This document shows, in pieces, positions 27,390 to 36,592 of a stretch of 64,000 nt of DNA. A program made the position numbers and the translations under genes. The first letter of the stretch is position 1. The number at the start of each line of letters is the position of its first letter. The DNA is from Flavivirga amylovorans (GTDB lineage: Bacteria > Bacteroidota > Bacteroidia > Flavobacteriales > Flavobacteriaceae), in NCBI RefSeq assembly GCF_030540875.1, contig NZ_JAUOEM010000007.1, forward strand, positions 62,001 to 126,000, given 5' to 3'. The notes under the pieces were generated by a model. That model searched no databases, was not told where the DNA came from, and saw nothing but the letters and a program-made list of their open reading frames with translations.

Positions 27390-27418
27390 TTTGTTTTTGA
27401 TATAAAAACATACCTTTG
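27390..27418 (+). promoter_or_regulatory. Bacteroidota-type housekeeping promoter for atpB operon
   Basis: TTTG (27390-27393) and TACCTTTG (27411-27418) match the TTG / TAnnTTTG consensus with 17 bases between them. Transcription would start near 27425, about 28 bases before the atpB ATG. This is the best promoter match in the window. Confidence 0.72.
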
Positions 27419-27452
27419 CAGCGATTTTTAAGCCACTATGATTTAGAGTAAT

Positions 27453-28547
27453 ATGCGTAGAAAAATATCTTTAAAACCAATTACATTATTACTGCTTTTA
27501 GTAACCTTTGTTTCTTTTGGTAAAGAACAAGGAGGTCACGATGAATCGAAAACCGATAAAGAGGCAGAAAGAAAAGCTTATATTCAACATCACTTACAAG
27601 ACACCTACGATTTCGGTTTGTTTTCATATACAACAGATAAAGGTGAGCATAAGCATGTAGGCTTTCCATTACCAGTTATTCTTTGGGATAATGGTTTAAA
27701 AGTGTTTTCTTCTTCTAAATTCCATCATGGTGAAACAGTTGCTGAGGTAGGTGGGAGCTTTTATAAGCAACATCACGGCAAAATATATAAAGTTGATGGT
27801 TTAAACGGAGAGATTGTTTTAGATGATCATCATCATGCCACTAATGAAAAACCTTTAGATTTTTCTATAACTAAAAACGTTACAATGATTATTGTGGTAT
27901 TTTTAATCATGTTTTTCATGTTTAGTAGAATGGCTAAAGCTTATAAAAAGAATAACGGCATGCCAAAAGGCATGGGGCGTTTATTGGAGCCAATCGTACT
28001 TTATATTCGTGATGATATAGCGCGCCCTAATATTGGAGAAAAACATTATAAGAAATATATGAGTTATTTATTGACTGTGTTTTTCTTTGTTTGGATAATA
28101 AACTTATTCGGATTAACACCACTTGGTGTTAATGTAACAAATAACATTGCCGTAACCTTCTGTTTAGCAATTATTACTTATTTGATTACGACATTTTCAG
28201 GAAAAAAAGATTACTGGAAACATATTTTCTGGATGCCAGGGGTACCAGTTCCAATGAAAATAATTTTAGCACCAATTGAGTTGCTAGGAACTATTATAAA
28301 ACCATTCTCATTAATGATACGTTTATATGCAAATATAACAGCAGGACATATTGTATTAATGAGTTTAATTGCAATGATGTTTACCTTCCAAAATTGGTTA
28401 GGGAGCTCGTTATCATTTTTGTTAGCATTTGTGTTAGGAATTTTAGAGTTGTTAGTAGCAGCACTTCAAGCCTACATCTTCACTATGTTGTCTGCATTAT
28501 ATTTTGGAGCAGCAGTTGAAGAACACGATCATCATGAAGCACATTAA
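27453..28547 (+). CDS. atpB: ATP synthase Fo subunit a with periplasmic N-terminal extension
   Basis: Subunit a forms the proton half-channels beside the c-ring. At 364 residues it is about 90 longer than the E. coli form. A signal-like segment (about residues 1-23) and a His-rich region (24-140, with several HH/HHH clusters) precede the first core helix, as is usual in Bacteroidota. The essential arginine lies in 'LMIRLYANITAGH' (about 286-298), and 'IELLVAALQAYIFTMLSALYF' forms the last helix pair. It begins the main atpBEFHAG run. Confidence 0.94.
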   Translation: MRRKISLKPITLLLLLVTFVSFGKEQGGHDESKTDKEAERKAYIQHHLQDTYDFGLFSYTTDKGEHKHVGFPLPVILWDNGLKVFSSSKFHHGETVAEVGGSFYKQHHGKIYKVDGLNGEIVLDDHHHATNEKPLDFSITKNVTMIIVVFLIMFFMFSRMAKAYKKNNGMPKGMGRLLEPIVLYIRDDIARPNIGEKHYKKYMSYLLTVFFFVWIINLFGLTPLGVNVTNNIAVTFCLAIITYLITTFSGKKDYWKHIFWMPGVPVPMKIILAPIELLGTIIKPFSLMIRLYANITAGHIVLMSLIAMMFTFQNWLGSSLSFLLAFVLGILELLVAALQAYIFTMLSALYFGAAVEEHDHHEAH

Positions 28548-28562
28548 ATAATAAGAGTATCG

Positions 28563-28604
28563 TTCTCACATTGCACTAAGCACAGCCGAAGTGAAAGGTG
28601 AGAA
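28563..28604. repeat. REP-like hairpin between atpB and atpE
   Basis: TTCTCAC (28563-28569) pairs with GTGAGAA (28598-28604) around a loop containing CACAGCCGAAGTG. It belongs to the same dispersed class as the hairpins at 29979, 32560 and 36550, which share a (C/A)G(C/T)CGAA-type core. Confidence 0.6.
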
Positions 28605-28623
28605 TTTAATATTGAATGTTTAA

Positions 28624-28833
<210 letters not shown>

Positions 28834-28853
28834 TTACCAAACAAAAAAGAGAA

Positions 28854-28886
28854 ACAGCTATAACGGTTGGTTATAGCTGTTCTTTT
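28854..28886 (+). terminator. Terminator-like hairpin between atpE and atpF
   Basis: ACAGCTATAAC (28854-28864) and GTTATAGCTGT (28870-28880) pair perfectly (11 bp) around GGTTG, followed by TCTTTT. It lies inside the operon, 20 bases after atpE, so it should attenuate transcription into atpF or protect the atpBE transcript end. Confidence 0.8.
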
Positions 28887-28925
28887 AAAATTAAACAAAA
28901 GTTATTTTAGATATATAAATTAATT

Positions 28926-29432
28926 ATGGAAAAATTACTTGAAGAGTTTTCATTAGGATTGTTTTTTTGGCAAGCACTTTTATTTGTATTGCTTGTTTTA
29001 TTATTAAAGAAATTTGCATGGAAACCAATTTTAGATTCAGTTAATGATAGAGAAGAAGGTATTAAAAATGCATTAGATTCTGCTGAAAAAGCAAAATTAG
29101 AAATGGAAAACCTTCAAGCTGATAATCAAAAGTTATTAAAAGAAGCTAGAACAGAAAGAGAAACGATGTTGAAGGAAGCGCGTGATATCAAAAATAAAAT
29201 GATTGAAGACGCTAAAGGTGAAGCTCAAGATCAAGCTAATAAATTGATTCAGCAAGCGCAAGCCGCTATTGAAAGTGAAAAGAAAGCGGCTATGGCTGAA
29301 CTTAAAAATCACGTAGCAGGTTTATCTTTAGATATTGCAGAGAAAGTAGTGCGTAATGAATTATCTAACAAAGACAAGCAATTACAATTGGTTGAAACAA
29401 TGTTAGGTGAAAAATCATTAACAGAAGCATAA
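28926..29432 (+). CDS. atpF: ATP synthase Fo subunit b
   Basis: Subunit b is the peripheral stalk. The 168-residue protein has one N-terminal membrane helix ('LGLFFWQALLFVLLVLLLKKF', 10-30) and then a long charged coiled coil (about 38-145) rich in Ala, Glu and Lys, as expected. The stop overlaps the atpH start by one base (TAATG), so the two are translationally coupled. Confidence 0.94.
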   Translation: MEKLLEEFSLGLFFWQALLFVLLVLLLKKFAWKPILDSVNDREEGIKNALDSAEKAKLEMENLQADNQKLLKEARTERETMLKEARDIKNKMIEDAKGEAQDQANKLIQQAQAAIESEKKAAMAELKNHVAGLSLDIAEKVVRNELSNKDKQLQLVETMLGEKSLTEA

Positions 29433-29968
29433 TGGCAGGAGCAAGAGCAGCAATACGTTACGCAAAGGCGGTATTAAGCTTAGCATCAGATCAAAAAACA
29501 GCTGAAGCTGTAAATAACGATATGAAGTTAATTGCTGATACTATTGCAGAAAGTCAAGACTTAAACGATACACTTCAAAGTCCTGTAATCAGTTCTTCAG
29601 TAAAAAAAGCCGTTTTATTAGAGGTTTTTAAAAAATCAGATAAAACAACTTTAAGCTTAATAGATACTTTAGTTAATAATAATAGAATTGATATTTTAGG
29701 ACATGTAGCTTTAAAATACAATCAATTATTTGATCAATCAAAAGGCATTGAACTAGCAACAGTTACAACAGCAGTTGCTTTAACAGCAGATTTAGAGAAA
29801 AAAGTCTTAGCAAAAGCGAAAGAACTTACTGGTAAAGACGTTGAAGTAGAAAACATTATAGATGAAAGCATTTTAGGTGGTTTCATTTTACGCATAGGAG
29901 ATATACAATACAACGCAAGTATTGCAAATCAACTAAACAAATTAAAAAGAGAATTTACATTAAATTAA
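29432..29968 (+). CDS. atpH: ATP synthase F1 subunit delta
   Basis: Subunit delta fixes the top of F1 to the b stalk. The 178-residue protein has the helical N-terminal domain ('ARAAIRYAKAVLSLA', 3-17) and the C-terminal 'NIIDESILGGFILRIGDIQYNASIANQLNKLKR' signature (split here as 'DESILGGFILRIGD' and 'ASIANQLNKLKR'). Length and position between atpF and atpA are standard. Confidence 0.94.
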   Translation: MAGARAAIRYAKAVLSLASDQKTAEAVNNDMKLIADTIAESQDLNDTLQSPVISSSVKKAVLLEVFKKSDKTTLSLIDTLVNNNRIDILGHVALKYNQLFDQSKGIELATVTTAVALTADLEKKVLAKAKELTGKDVEVENIIDESILGGFILRIGDIQYNASIANQLNKLKREFTLN

Positions 29969-29978
29969 AAACGTTTTG

Positions 29979-30003
29979 TCACATTGAGCGCAGTCGAAAT
30001 GCG
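29979..30003. repeat. REP-like element between atpH and atpA
   Basis: The stretch CACATTGAGCGCAGTCGAAA is bounded by the inverted words CATT and AATG and resembles the repeat at 28563. It lies 11 bases after atpH within the operon. Confidence 0.5.
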
Positions 30004-30033
30004 TTTAAAAACGAAATTTAAACATAATTAAAG

Positions 30034-31614
30034 ATGGCAGAAGTAAAACCAGCTGAAATATCAGCAATCTTAAAACAACAACTTTCAGGTTTTGAAGCAG
30101 GAGCTTCATTGGATGAAGTTGGAACAGTATTAACAGTAGGTGATGGTATTGTACGTGCTTACGGATTGGCTAACGCTCAATACGGTGAGTTAGTAGAATT
30201 CGATGGTGGATTAGAAGGTATTGTACTTAACCTTGAAGAAGATAATGTAGGAATTGTATTATTAGGTGCTTCTGTAGGAGTTAGAGAAGGATCTACTGTA
30301 AAACGTACTGGACGTATTGCTTCTATTAATGTTGGTGAAGGTATTGTTGGACGTGTTGTAGATACTTTAGGGAACCCTATTGATGGGAAAGGACCTATCA
30401 CAGGAGATACTTACGAAATGCCTTTAGAGCGTAAAGCTCCTGGTGTTGTTTTCCGTGAGCCAGTAACAGAACCATTACAAACAGGTATTAAATCTATCGA
30501 TGCAATGATTCCAGTAGGTCGTGGACAACGTGAGCTTGTTATTGGTGACCGTCAAACTGGTAAAACAACAGTTTGTATTGATACCATCTTAAATCAAAAA
30601 GAATTTTATGATGCAGGTGAACCTGTATATTGTATATATGTTGCTGTAGGTCAAAAAGCATCTACTGTAGCAGGTATTGCTAAAACGTTAGAAGATAGAG
30701 GTGCTCTTGCTTATACTACTATTGTAGCAGCAAACGCATCAGATCCTGCTCCAATGCAAGTATACGCTCCTATGGCAGGTGCTGCTATTGGAGAGTATTT
30801 TAGAGATACTGGTCGTCCAGCATTAATTATTTATGACGATTTATCTAAACAAGCAGTAGCATACCGTGAGGTATCTTTATTATTACGTCGTCCACCAGGA
30901 CGTGAGGCGTATCCAGGTGACGTTTTCTATCTACACTCAAGATTATTAGAGCGTTCAGCAAAAGTTATCAATGATGATAGTATTGCTAAGGATATGAATG
31001 ACCTTCCTGATTCATTAAAACCATTAGTGAAAGGTGGCGGTTCTTTAACAGCTTTACCAATTATTGAAACACAAGCGGGTGACGTTTCTGCATATATTCC
31101 AACAAATGTAATTTCTATTACAGATGGACAGATCTTCTTAGATGGAGATTTATTTAACTCTGGTGTACGTCCAGCAATTAACGTAGGTATTTCTGTATCT
31201 CGTGTTGGTGGTAATGCACAGATTAAATCAATGAAAAAAGTATCAGGTACTTTAAAATTAGACCAAGCTCAGTTCCGTGAATTGGAAGCGTTTGCTAAGT
31301 TTGGATCAGATTTAGATGCAGTTACTTTAAATGTAATTGAAAAAGGTAAACGTAACGTAGAGATCTTAAAGCAAGCTCAAAACGATCCATTTACTGTTGA
31401 AGATCAAGTTGCTATTATTTATGCAGGTTCTAAAAACTTATTAAGAGATGTCCCTGTAGAAAAAGTAAAAGAATTCGAAAGAGATTTTATTGAATTCTTA
31501 AAAGCAAAACATGCAGGTGTACTTAGTACATTAAAAGCAGGTAAATTAACTGATGAAGTTACAGATACATTAACAACTGTAGCAAAAGATTTATCAGGAA
31601 AGTATAGAGCTTAA
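30034..31614 (+). CDS. atpA: ATP synthase F1 subunit alpha
   Basis: The non-catalytic nucleotide-binding subunit of F1. The 526-residue protein has Walker A 'GDRQTGKTT' (171-179), the 'PAMQVYAP'-type region, '[34 protein letters not shown]' (seen as '[16 protein letters not shown]' plus '[20 protein letters not shown]') and the arginine-finger segment '[10 protein letters not shown]'. Compared with E. coli (513) it is slightly longer. The catalytic beta subunit gene atpD is not in this window. Confidence 0.96.
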   Translation: MAEVKPAEISAILKQQLSGFEAGASLDEVGTVLTVGDGIVRAYGLANAQYGELVEFDGGLEGIVLNLEEDNVGIVLLGASVGVREGSTVKRTGRIASINVGEGIVGRVVDTLGNPIDGKGPITGDTYEMPLERKAPGVVFREPVTEPLQTGIKSIDAMIPVGRGQRELVIGDRQTGKTTVCIDTILNQKEFYDAGEPVYCIYVAVGQKASTVAGIAKTLEDRGALAYTTIVAANASDPAPMQVYAPMAGAAIGEYFRDTGRPALIIYDDLSKQAVAYREVSLLLRRPPGREAYPGDVFYLHSRLLERSAKVINDDSIAKDMNDLPDSLKPLVKGGGSLTALPIIETQAGDVSAYIPTNVISITDGQIFLDGDLFNSGVRPAINVGISVSRVGGNAQIKSMKKVSGTLKLDQAQFRELEAFAKFGSDLDAVTLNVIEKGKRNVEILKQAQNDPFTVEDQVAIIYAGSKNLLRDVPVEKVKEFERDFIEFLKAKHAGVLSTLKAGKLTDEVTDTLTTVAKDLSGKYRA

Positions 31615-31631
31615 TCTCCCCAAAAGGGAGA
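31615..31631 (+). repeat. Hairpin directly after atpA stop
   Basis: TCTCCC and GGGAGA pair around CAAAA straight after the atpA stop codon. There is no T-run, so it is more likely an RNA-stability or processing hairpin than a terminator. Confidence 0.5.
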
Positions 31632-31667
31632 AACTGAAATGGGATTTTAAATTTTAACGAATCAATC

Positions 31668-31696
31668 CCTCTCCTTTGGAGAGGTTAGGAGAGGAA
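31668..31696. repeat. CCTCTCC-TTT-GGAGAGG repeat forming the atpG leader
   Basis: CCTCTCC (31668-31674) and GGAGAGG (31678-31684) form a 7-bp stem, followed by TTAGGAGAGG. The element is a common flavobacterial repeat, and here its purine-rich right side (GGAGAGG, AGGAGAGG) ends four bases before the atpG ATG, so it may act as a ribosome-binding site. Confidence 0.6.
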
Positions 31697-31699
31697 AAA

Positions 31700-32560
31700 A
31701 TGGCAAATTTAAAAGAAATACGTAACAGAATATCATCGGTATCTTCAACAATGCAGATTACCAGTGCCATGAAAATGGTATCTGCTGCTAAGTTAAAGAA
31801 AGCACAAGATGCCATTACCGCTATGCGTCCTTATGCAGATAAGTTAACAGAGCTTTTACAAAGCTTAAGTGCGACTTTAGATGCAGATTCTGGAAGTAAA
31901 TATTCTACACAACGTGAAGTGAAAAACGTATTAATTGTTCCTATTACCTCTAATAGAGGTTTATGTGGGGCTTTTAATTCAAACATTATTAAGCAAACGC
32001 AACATTTGATTGATACTGTTTATGCAGATAAAAAAGTGTCTGTTGTAGCAATAGGAAAGAAATCGAATGATGCATTCTCTAAACAAGATAGAGTTATAGC
32101 TAATAAGAGTGACGTTTTTGAAGATTTGACTTTTGATAATGTTGCGGAAATTGCCGAATTATTAATGGATAAATTTGTTTCAGGCGAGTTTGATAAAATT
32201 GAAATCGTTTATAACAAGTTTAAAAATGCAGCGACTCAAATTATAATGACAGAACAGTTTTTACCAATTGTTCCAGTTGAAGGAGATGCAAATAATAATG
32301 CAGATTACATTTTTGAGCCATCTAAAGTAGAGATTGTAGAAGAGTTAATACCTAAATCGTTAAAAACACAGCTTTATAAGGGTGTTAGAGATTCTTTTGC
32401 AAGTGAACACGGAGCACGTATGACAGCCATGCATAAAGCGACAGATAACGCAACGGAGTTAAGAGACCAACTTAAGCTAACATATAACAAAGCACGTCAA
32501 GCAGCTATTACCAACGAAATATTAGAAATTGTTGGTGGAGCGGAAGCGTTGAACAATTAG
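31700..32560 (+). CDS. atpG: ATP synthase F1 subunit gamma
   Basis: Subunit gamma is the central rotor shaft. The 286-residue protein begins 'MANLKEIRNRISSVSSTMQITSAMKMVSAAKL', with the conserved N-terminal coiled coil (given here in parts: 'MANLKEIRNRISSV', 'QITSAMKMVSAAKLKKA'), and ends 'RQAAITNEILEIVGGAEALNN', the conserved C-terminal helix. I place the start at ATG 31700; the frame is open to a TTG at 31676, but that would translate the palindromic repeat. It is the last gene of the operon: atpD and atpC are absent. Confidence 0.94.
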   Translation: MANLKEIRNRISSVSSTMQITSAMKMVSAAKLKKAQDAITAMRPYADKLTELLQSLSATLDADSGSKYSTQREVKNVLIVPITSNRGLCGAFNSNIIKQTQHLIDTVYADKKVSVVAIGKKSNDAFSKQDRVIANKSDVFEDLTFDNVAEIAELLMDKFVSGEFDKIEIVYNKFKNAATQIIMTEQFLPIVPVEGDANNNADYIFEPSKVEIVEELIPKSLKTQLYKGVRDSFASEHGARMTAMHKATDNATELRDQLKLTYNKARQAAITNEILEIVGGAEALNN

Positions 32561-32644
32561 ACCGAACAGAGTGAGGTCAAATGCTAAAAAAGCGGAAGCG
32601 TTGAACAATTAGACCGAACAGAGGTGAGGTCAAATGCTAAAAAA
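32540..32644 (+). repeat. 52-bp tandem duplication of the atpG end
   Basis: Unit 1 (32540-32591) contains the last seven atpG codons, the stop, and the REP-like word GACCGAACAGAGTGAGGTC. Unit 2 (32592-32644) repeats it with one inserted G. A more diverged third copy seems to follow (32645-32690, around ATAATTAGACGAAGAG). Confidence 0.9.
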
Positions 32645-32760
32645 ACAGTAACTTTAAATAATTAGACGAAGAGCAACCGAAGTAAAATATTCAAAAAACA
32701 CTAACCTTTGAATAATTACATTTCTAATGCAGAATTTATTTTCAGTATTTATAATATCAG

Positions 32761-32784
32761 GCCTCACTTTTGTGAGGCTTTTTT
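32761..32784 (+). terminator. Rho-independent terminator of the ATP synthase operon
   Basis: GCCTCAC and GTGAGGC pair perfectly (7 bp, GC-rich) around TTTT, followed by six T. It lies about 200 bases after the atpG stop, beyond the tandem repeats. Confidence 0.88.
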
Positions 32785-32833
32785 ATGGCATCAATTTTGA
32801 AATTGTATATTTATAAATATTAAACTTATTATA

Positions 32834-33340
32834 ATGAAATCATTAAAAAATATACCAAGTTCATTACTGTTTTTGCTAATTACAATAGGTTTTTATCAAT
32901 GTGCCAGCACTCAAAAACTAGAAAATAAACTACCTTTAGAAATAGGAGAAGTCTATTCTCAACATTGGGTTTCAGGAGTTAGAGGTGGCGGTTCAGGTTA
33001 TAATGTATTCATTCCAATTAAATCAAACCCTAGCAAAATAGTTTTAGACAGTCTTTATTTTAAAGGAAAGCGAGTGAAGTTGGAATCTAAAAGTGCATCC
33101 GTTTTTGTAGGACGCTTTAAATCTGAAGCTAATCAGAGGCAAGACATTATCATGAGTAGTGATCCATTGGCTGAATATGGAAATTCAGTCCCAAAAATTT
33201 CAAAAAAAATGCCTTTTGAATTGAATGATACAGAATGTATAATTAGCTATCAAAAAGGAAATAAGACATTATACTATAAAATTTCTAATATTACCAAAAA
33301 GGCGTCTACAGAGTATCCTATAGCTCCATCAAATAGGTAG
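32834..33340 (+). CDS. Hypothetical lipoprotein
   Basis: I do not recognise the family. The 168-residue protein has a lipoprotein signal peptide (residues 1-23, lipobox-like 'GFYQC' with C23), followed by 'ASTQKLENKLPLEIGEVY' and a glycine-rich 'GVRGGGSGYNVFIPI' (about 49-63). The rest is predicted beta-rich with 'SDPLAEYGNSVPKI'. It should be anchored in the outer or inner membrane facing the periplasm. It follows the ATP synthase terminator and precedes the flippase gene by 62 bases. Confidence 0.65.
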   Translation: MKSLKNIPSSLLFLLITIGFYQCASTQKLENKLPLEIGEVYSQHWVSGVRGGGSGYNVFIPIKSNPSKIVLDSLYFKGKRVKLESKSASVFVGRFKSEANQRQDIIMSSDPLAEYGNSVPKISKKMPFELNDTECIISYQKGNKTLYYKISNITKKASTEYPIAPSNR

Positions 33341-33402
33341 TAGCTAATCTTTTGGTTTACATAAGCTAAAAACGTATTTTTAGCAGAATAAAAAATAAAT
33401 CG

Positions 33403-34863
33403 TTGAGCGGACTCAAATCATTATTTAAACAAACATTTATTTACGGACTAGCAACTGTGCTTCCTCGAATGTTAAGTTTTTTATTAGTGCCGCTTTATAC
33501 TTCCGATGGTGTATTATCTTCTGTTGCCGAGTATGGAGAAGTATCGGTTATTTTTTCATATTTCGTACTATTTAATGTTGTTTTAGCATATGGTATGGAA
33601 ACAGCTTTTTTTAGATTCTTTAATAAAGAAGATGATAAACATAGTGTTATAGGAACCTCAGTAATTTCTTTAATAATATCATCCATTGTTTTTTTTGTAA
33701 TAGCCTTAATATGCCAAAATCAAATAGCATCGTTAATAAGTATTGATGTAAAATATATTAATCTAGTTATTTGGATTTTATTACTAGATGCTCTTGTTAT
33801 TATCCCTTTTGCATGGTTAAGAGCCATGCAAAAACCTATGCGTTATGCAATAATTAAAATTTTAAATGTAGTTTTTAACTTAGGGTTAAATATATTTTTC
33901 TTAATAGTTTTAAAGAACTTAGCTATTAACGACTCAATATTCGAAAGTATTTATAAATCAAACTTCGAAATCAGCTATATTTTTATTGCTAATTTAATAG
34001 CAAGTGCAGTAACTCTAGCATTAATGTTTCCGTTCTATACTAAGACTAAATATATATTTAATTCTAAATTGTGGAAAAGAATGATGCGCTATGCGCTTCC
34101 TGTTTTAATTGCAGGTATTGCTTTTTCAATTAACGAAACTTTTGACCGCATTTTATTAGATTATCTACTTCCCGAAAATATTGCTAAAGTCCATATAGGA
34201 ATGTATTCAGCTTGCTATAAATTAGCATTATTTATGACCTTGTTTGCAACAGCTTATAGACTTGGTATTGAGCCTTTCTTTTTCAGTCATGCTAAAACGG
34301 AAAATCCTCAAAAAAACTATGCTAAAATATTGGAGTTTTTCGTGGCTTTTGGAGCCGTTATATTACTTAGTGTTGTTGTTTTTGTTGATGTTTTAAAACC
34401 AATAATAGTAAGAAGTGAAGACTATTGGGAAGCTATGTGGGTTGTTCCAATTGTTTTGTTGGCAAATTTCTGTTTAGGGATTTATCATAATTTATCTGTT
34501 TGGTATAAGATAACCGATAGGACCAAGTTTGGAGCTTATATTTCAATTATTGGTGCGGTTGTAACACTGGTTATTAATATTCTATTTATCGAGGCCTATA
34601 GCTATAAAGCATCAGCTATAGCAACTCTCGTAGCTTATGCAATAATGATGCTATTATCGTATTATTTTGGAAGAAAATATTATCCAATTCCCTACAATCT
34701 TAAAAAGATTGGACTTTACTTAGTCCTTTCTATTAGTTTTTCAGGGTTGTCATTCTATCAATTTAGAGAGAATTATATAATGGGAATATCTATGTTAATT
34801 GTATTTTTGACAATCATATATTTTTCGGAAATAAATCAAATAAAACAATTATTAAAGCGATAA
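33403..34863 (+). CDS. Polysaccharide flippase (MOP/Wzx-like)
   Basis: The 486-residue protein has about fourteen membrane helices and begins '[32 protein letters not shown]' in pieces ('[16 protein letters not shown]', 'FLLVPLYT'), the N-terminal pattern of Wzx/MOP exporters that flip undecaprenyl-linked oligosaccharides. The start is TTG at 33403. It ends one base before dut. The polysaccharide locus at the start of the window shows no flippase, but this gene is 20 kb away among core genes and may serve another glycan. Confidence 0.85.
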   Translation: MSGLKSLFKQTFIYGLATVLPRMLSFLLVPLYTSDGVLSSVAEYGEVSVIFSYFVLFNVVLAYGMETAFFRFFNKEDDKHSVIGTSVISLIISSIVFFVIALICQNQIASLISIDVKYINLVIWILLLDALVIIPFAWLRAMQKPMRYAIIKILNVVFNLGLNIFFLIVLKNLAINDSIFESIYKSNFEISYIFIANLIASAVTLALMFPFYTKTKYIFNSKLWKRMMRYALPVLIAGIAFSINETFDRILLDYLLPENIAKVHIGMYSACYKLALFMTLFATAYRLGIEPFFFSHAKTENPQKNYAKILEFFVAFGAVILLSVVVFVDVLKPIIVRSEDYWEAMWVVPIVLLANFCLGIYHNLSVWYKITDRTKFGAYISIIGAVVTLVINILFIEAYSYKASAIATLVAYAIMMLLSYYFGRKYYPIPYNLKKIGLYLVLSISFSGLSFYQFRENYIMGISMLIVFLTIIYFSEINQIKQLLKR

Positions 34864-34864
34864 C

Positions 34865-35299
34865 ATGCAAATTAAAATAATAAATAAATCCAATCATGCT
34901 TTACCAAATTACGAGACCATAGCGTCTGCAGGAATGGATTTAAGAGCAAATATATCAGAATCAATTACGTTAAAACCTTTGGAGCGTACCATCGTTAAAA
35001 CGGGATTGTTTATTGAGTTACCCATAGGGTTTGAAGCACAAGTACGCCCACGTAGTGGCTTAGCAGCAAAAAAAGGAATTACCGTTTTAAATGCTCCTGG
35101 AACTGTTGATGCCGATTATAGAGGAGAAATAGGGGTTATTTTAGTAAATCTTTCAAATGAAGATTTTACTGTTGAAAACGGTGAGCGTGTAGCGCAATTA
35201 GTGATTGCAAAACACGAACGAGCCGAATGGATTGATGTAGAGGAATTGTCTGAAACTTCCAGAGGTGATGGTGGATTTGGTAGTACGGGAGTGAAGTGA
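34865..35299 (+). CDS. dut: dUTP diphosphatase
   Basis: Cleaves dUTP to dUMP, preventing uracil incorporation into DNA. The 144-residue trimeric dUTPase has the five motifs: 'SAGMDLRA' (21-28), '[11 protein letters not shown]' (61-71), '[14 protein letters not shown]' (75-88), '[12 protein letters not shown]' (100-111) and the C-terminal '[11 protein letters not shown]' (132-142). It starts one base after the flippase stop. Confidence 0.97.
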   Translation: MQIKIINKSNHALPNYETIASAGMDLRANISESITLKPLERTIVKTGLFIELPIGFEAQVRPRSGLAAKKGITVLNAPGTVDADYRGEIGVILVNLSNEDFTVENGERVAQLVIAKHERAEWIDVEELSETSRGDGGFGSTGVK

Positions 35300-35347
35300 T
35301 TGACAAATTACGATTAACGAAATTTGAAAAGAAAGTAAATAAGTTAC

Positions 35348-35400
35348 GTAGTAGGTTGAGTCTTTCGTCTGCGCTCAAGATAAACTAAAGTCGAAACCTA
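35348..35400. repeat. REP-like element, TTTCGTCT-core type
   Basis: TAGGTT (35351-35356) and AACCTA (35395-35400) are inverted around a core TTTCGTCTGCGCTCAAGATA AACTA. The same core recurs almost unchanged at 52529-52554, where it is enclosed by different arms. Confidence 0.6.
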
Positions 35401-35426
35401 TTTTGAAATAGAAATTTAATTTAAAA

Positions 35427-35448
35427 GATTCCCTCCTGCGAGGGAATA
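35427..35448. repeat. REP-like hairpin (ATTCCCTC-GAGGGAAT)
   Basis: ATTCCCTC and GAGGGAAT pair (8 bp) around CTGC, 14 bases before the nucleotidyltransferase start. The copy at 36488 is the same family in opposite orientation. Confidence 0.75.
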
Positions 35449-35461
35449 AAAACAAGATTCA

Positions 35462-36481
35462 ATGAAAATAATAGTACCAATGGCAGGACGAGGTTCTCGT
35501 CTACGTCCACATAGTTTAACGGTTCCAAAACCATTAATTCCTGTAGCGGGACAACCTATTGTGTATAGGTTAGTAAAAGATATTGCTAAAGTCTTAAAAC
35601 AACCTATTGAAGAAATAGCTTTTGTTTTAGGAGACCCAGCATGGTTTGGTGACGATGTGGTTTCGAGCTTAGAAGATTTAGCTAAAAGTTTAGGTGCTAA
35701 AGCTTCCATTTATCGTCAAGATCAACCTTTAGGAACAGGTCATGCCATTATGTGTGCAAAACCATCATTGTCTGGCCCTGCAGTTATCGCATATGCAGAT
35801 ACATTAATTAGAGCTGAATTTGATTTAGATGCAACAGCAGATAGTGTGATTTGGACAAAACAGGTAGAGAACCCTGAAGCTTATGGTGTTGTTAAATTAA
35901 ATAAAAATAGCGAGATTGTTGAGTTAGTTGAAAAACCAGAAAACTTTGTAAGTGATCAGGCAGTCATTGGAATTTACTATTTTAAAGACGTTGCTGTTTT
36001 AAAAGGAAAATTACAAGAGATTCTGGATGAAAACGTTATGAATGGAGGAGAATACCAAATTAACGATGGTATTAAACGTATGATGGCAGAAGGAAAAGTA
36101 TTTAAAACAGGAACCGTTGATGAATGGATGGACTGTGGAAACAAAGCGATAACTATTGAAACAAATCAAAGAATGCTAGGCTTTCTAAAGTCAGATGGAG
36201 ATGAACAATTAGTATCGACTTCCGCAAAATTAGATAACTCAACCATTATAGAACCTTGCTTTATTGGCGAAAATGTTATTCTCAAAGATAGTACAATAGG
36301 GCCTTATGTATCTATAGGTAATAATAGTGTTATTGAGAATTCTAATGTTAAGAATAGTTTAATTCAAACAAATACCACAATTAAAAATGCTAATTTAGAT
36401 GAAGCTATGATTGGGAATCATGTTAAATATGATGGCAATTATACATCTATAAGTATTGGTGATTATTCAATATTAGAGTAA
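35462..36481 (+). CDS. Sugar-1-phosphate nucleotidyltransferase
   Basis: The 339-residue protein makes an NDP-sugar from NTP and sugar-1-phosphate. It has the nucleotide-binding loop 'GRGSRLRPHSLTVPKPLIPV' (9-28), 'GTGHAIMCAKP' (94-104), 'YADTLIR' (115-121) and 'NGGEYQINDGI' (194-204). Residues 250-339 form isoleucine/asparagine-rich hexapeptide-like repeats of a left-handed beta-helix. The pattern resembles glucose-1-phosphate uridylyl/thymidylyltransferase-type enzymes; the exact sugar and base cannot be fixed. It lies in a run with dut and cell-envelope genes. Confidence 0.85.
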   Translation: MKIIVPMAGRGSRLRPHSLTVPKPLIPVAGQPIVYRLVKDIAKVLKQPIEEIAFVLGDPAWFGDDVVSSLEDLAKSLGAKASIYRQDQPLGTGHAIMCAKPSLSGPAVIAYADTLIRAEFDLDATADSVIWTKQVENPEAYGVVKLNKNSEIVELVEKPENFVSDQAVIGIYYFKDVAVLKGKLQEILDENVMNGGEYQINDGIKRMMAEGKVFKTGTVDEWMDCGNKAITIETNQRMLGFLKSDGDEQLVSTSAKLDNSTIIEPCFIGENVILKDSTIGPYVSIGNNSVIENSNVKNSLIQTNTTIKNANLDEAMIGNHVKYDGNYTSISIGDYSILE

Positions 36482-36487
36482 TTTTTT

Positions 36488-36514
36488 GTCATTCCCTCGT
36501 AGGAGGGAATCTCG
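36488..36514. repeat. REP-like hairpin (GTCATTCCCTC-GAGGGAATCTC)
   Basis: ATTCCCTC and GAGGGAAT form an 8-bp stem around GTAG, six bases after the nucleotidyltransferase stop. Confidence 0.75.
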
Positions 36515-36549
36515 TTAAATGAGTTTTGGAACACTATTTGAAACTTATT

Positions 36550-36577
36550 CGTCATGTCGAACAAAGTGAGACATCAC
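36550..36577. repeat. REP-like element (ATGTC-GACAT)
   Basis: ATGTC and GACAT are inverted around GAACAAAGTGA. It resembles the GACC-GAACAGAGTGA-GGTC word of the atpG tandem repeat, differing mainly in the arms, which have changed together. Confidence 0.6.
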
Positions 36578-36592
36578 ATAATAAATTAATAA

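Noticed and set aside
31676-31699. Earlier TTG start for atpG
   Set aside because: Those codons translate a palindromic repeat; homologues begin at the MANLKEIRNR methionine.
32540-32644. CRISPR-like array in the tandem repeat
   Set aside because: The units are contiguous without variable spacers, and the first unit is the coding end of atpG.
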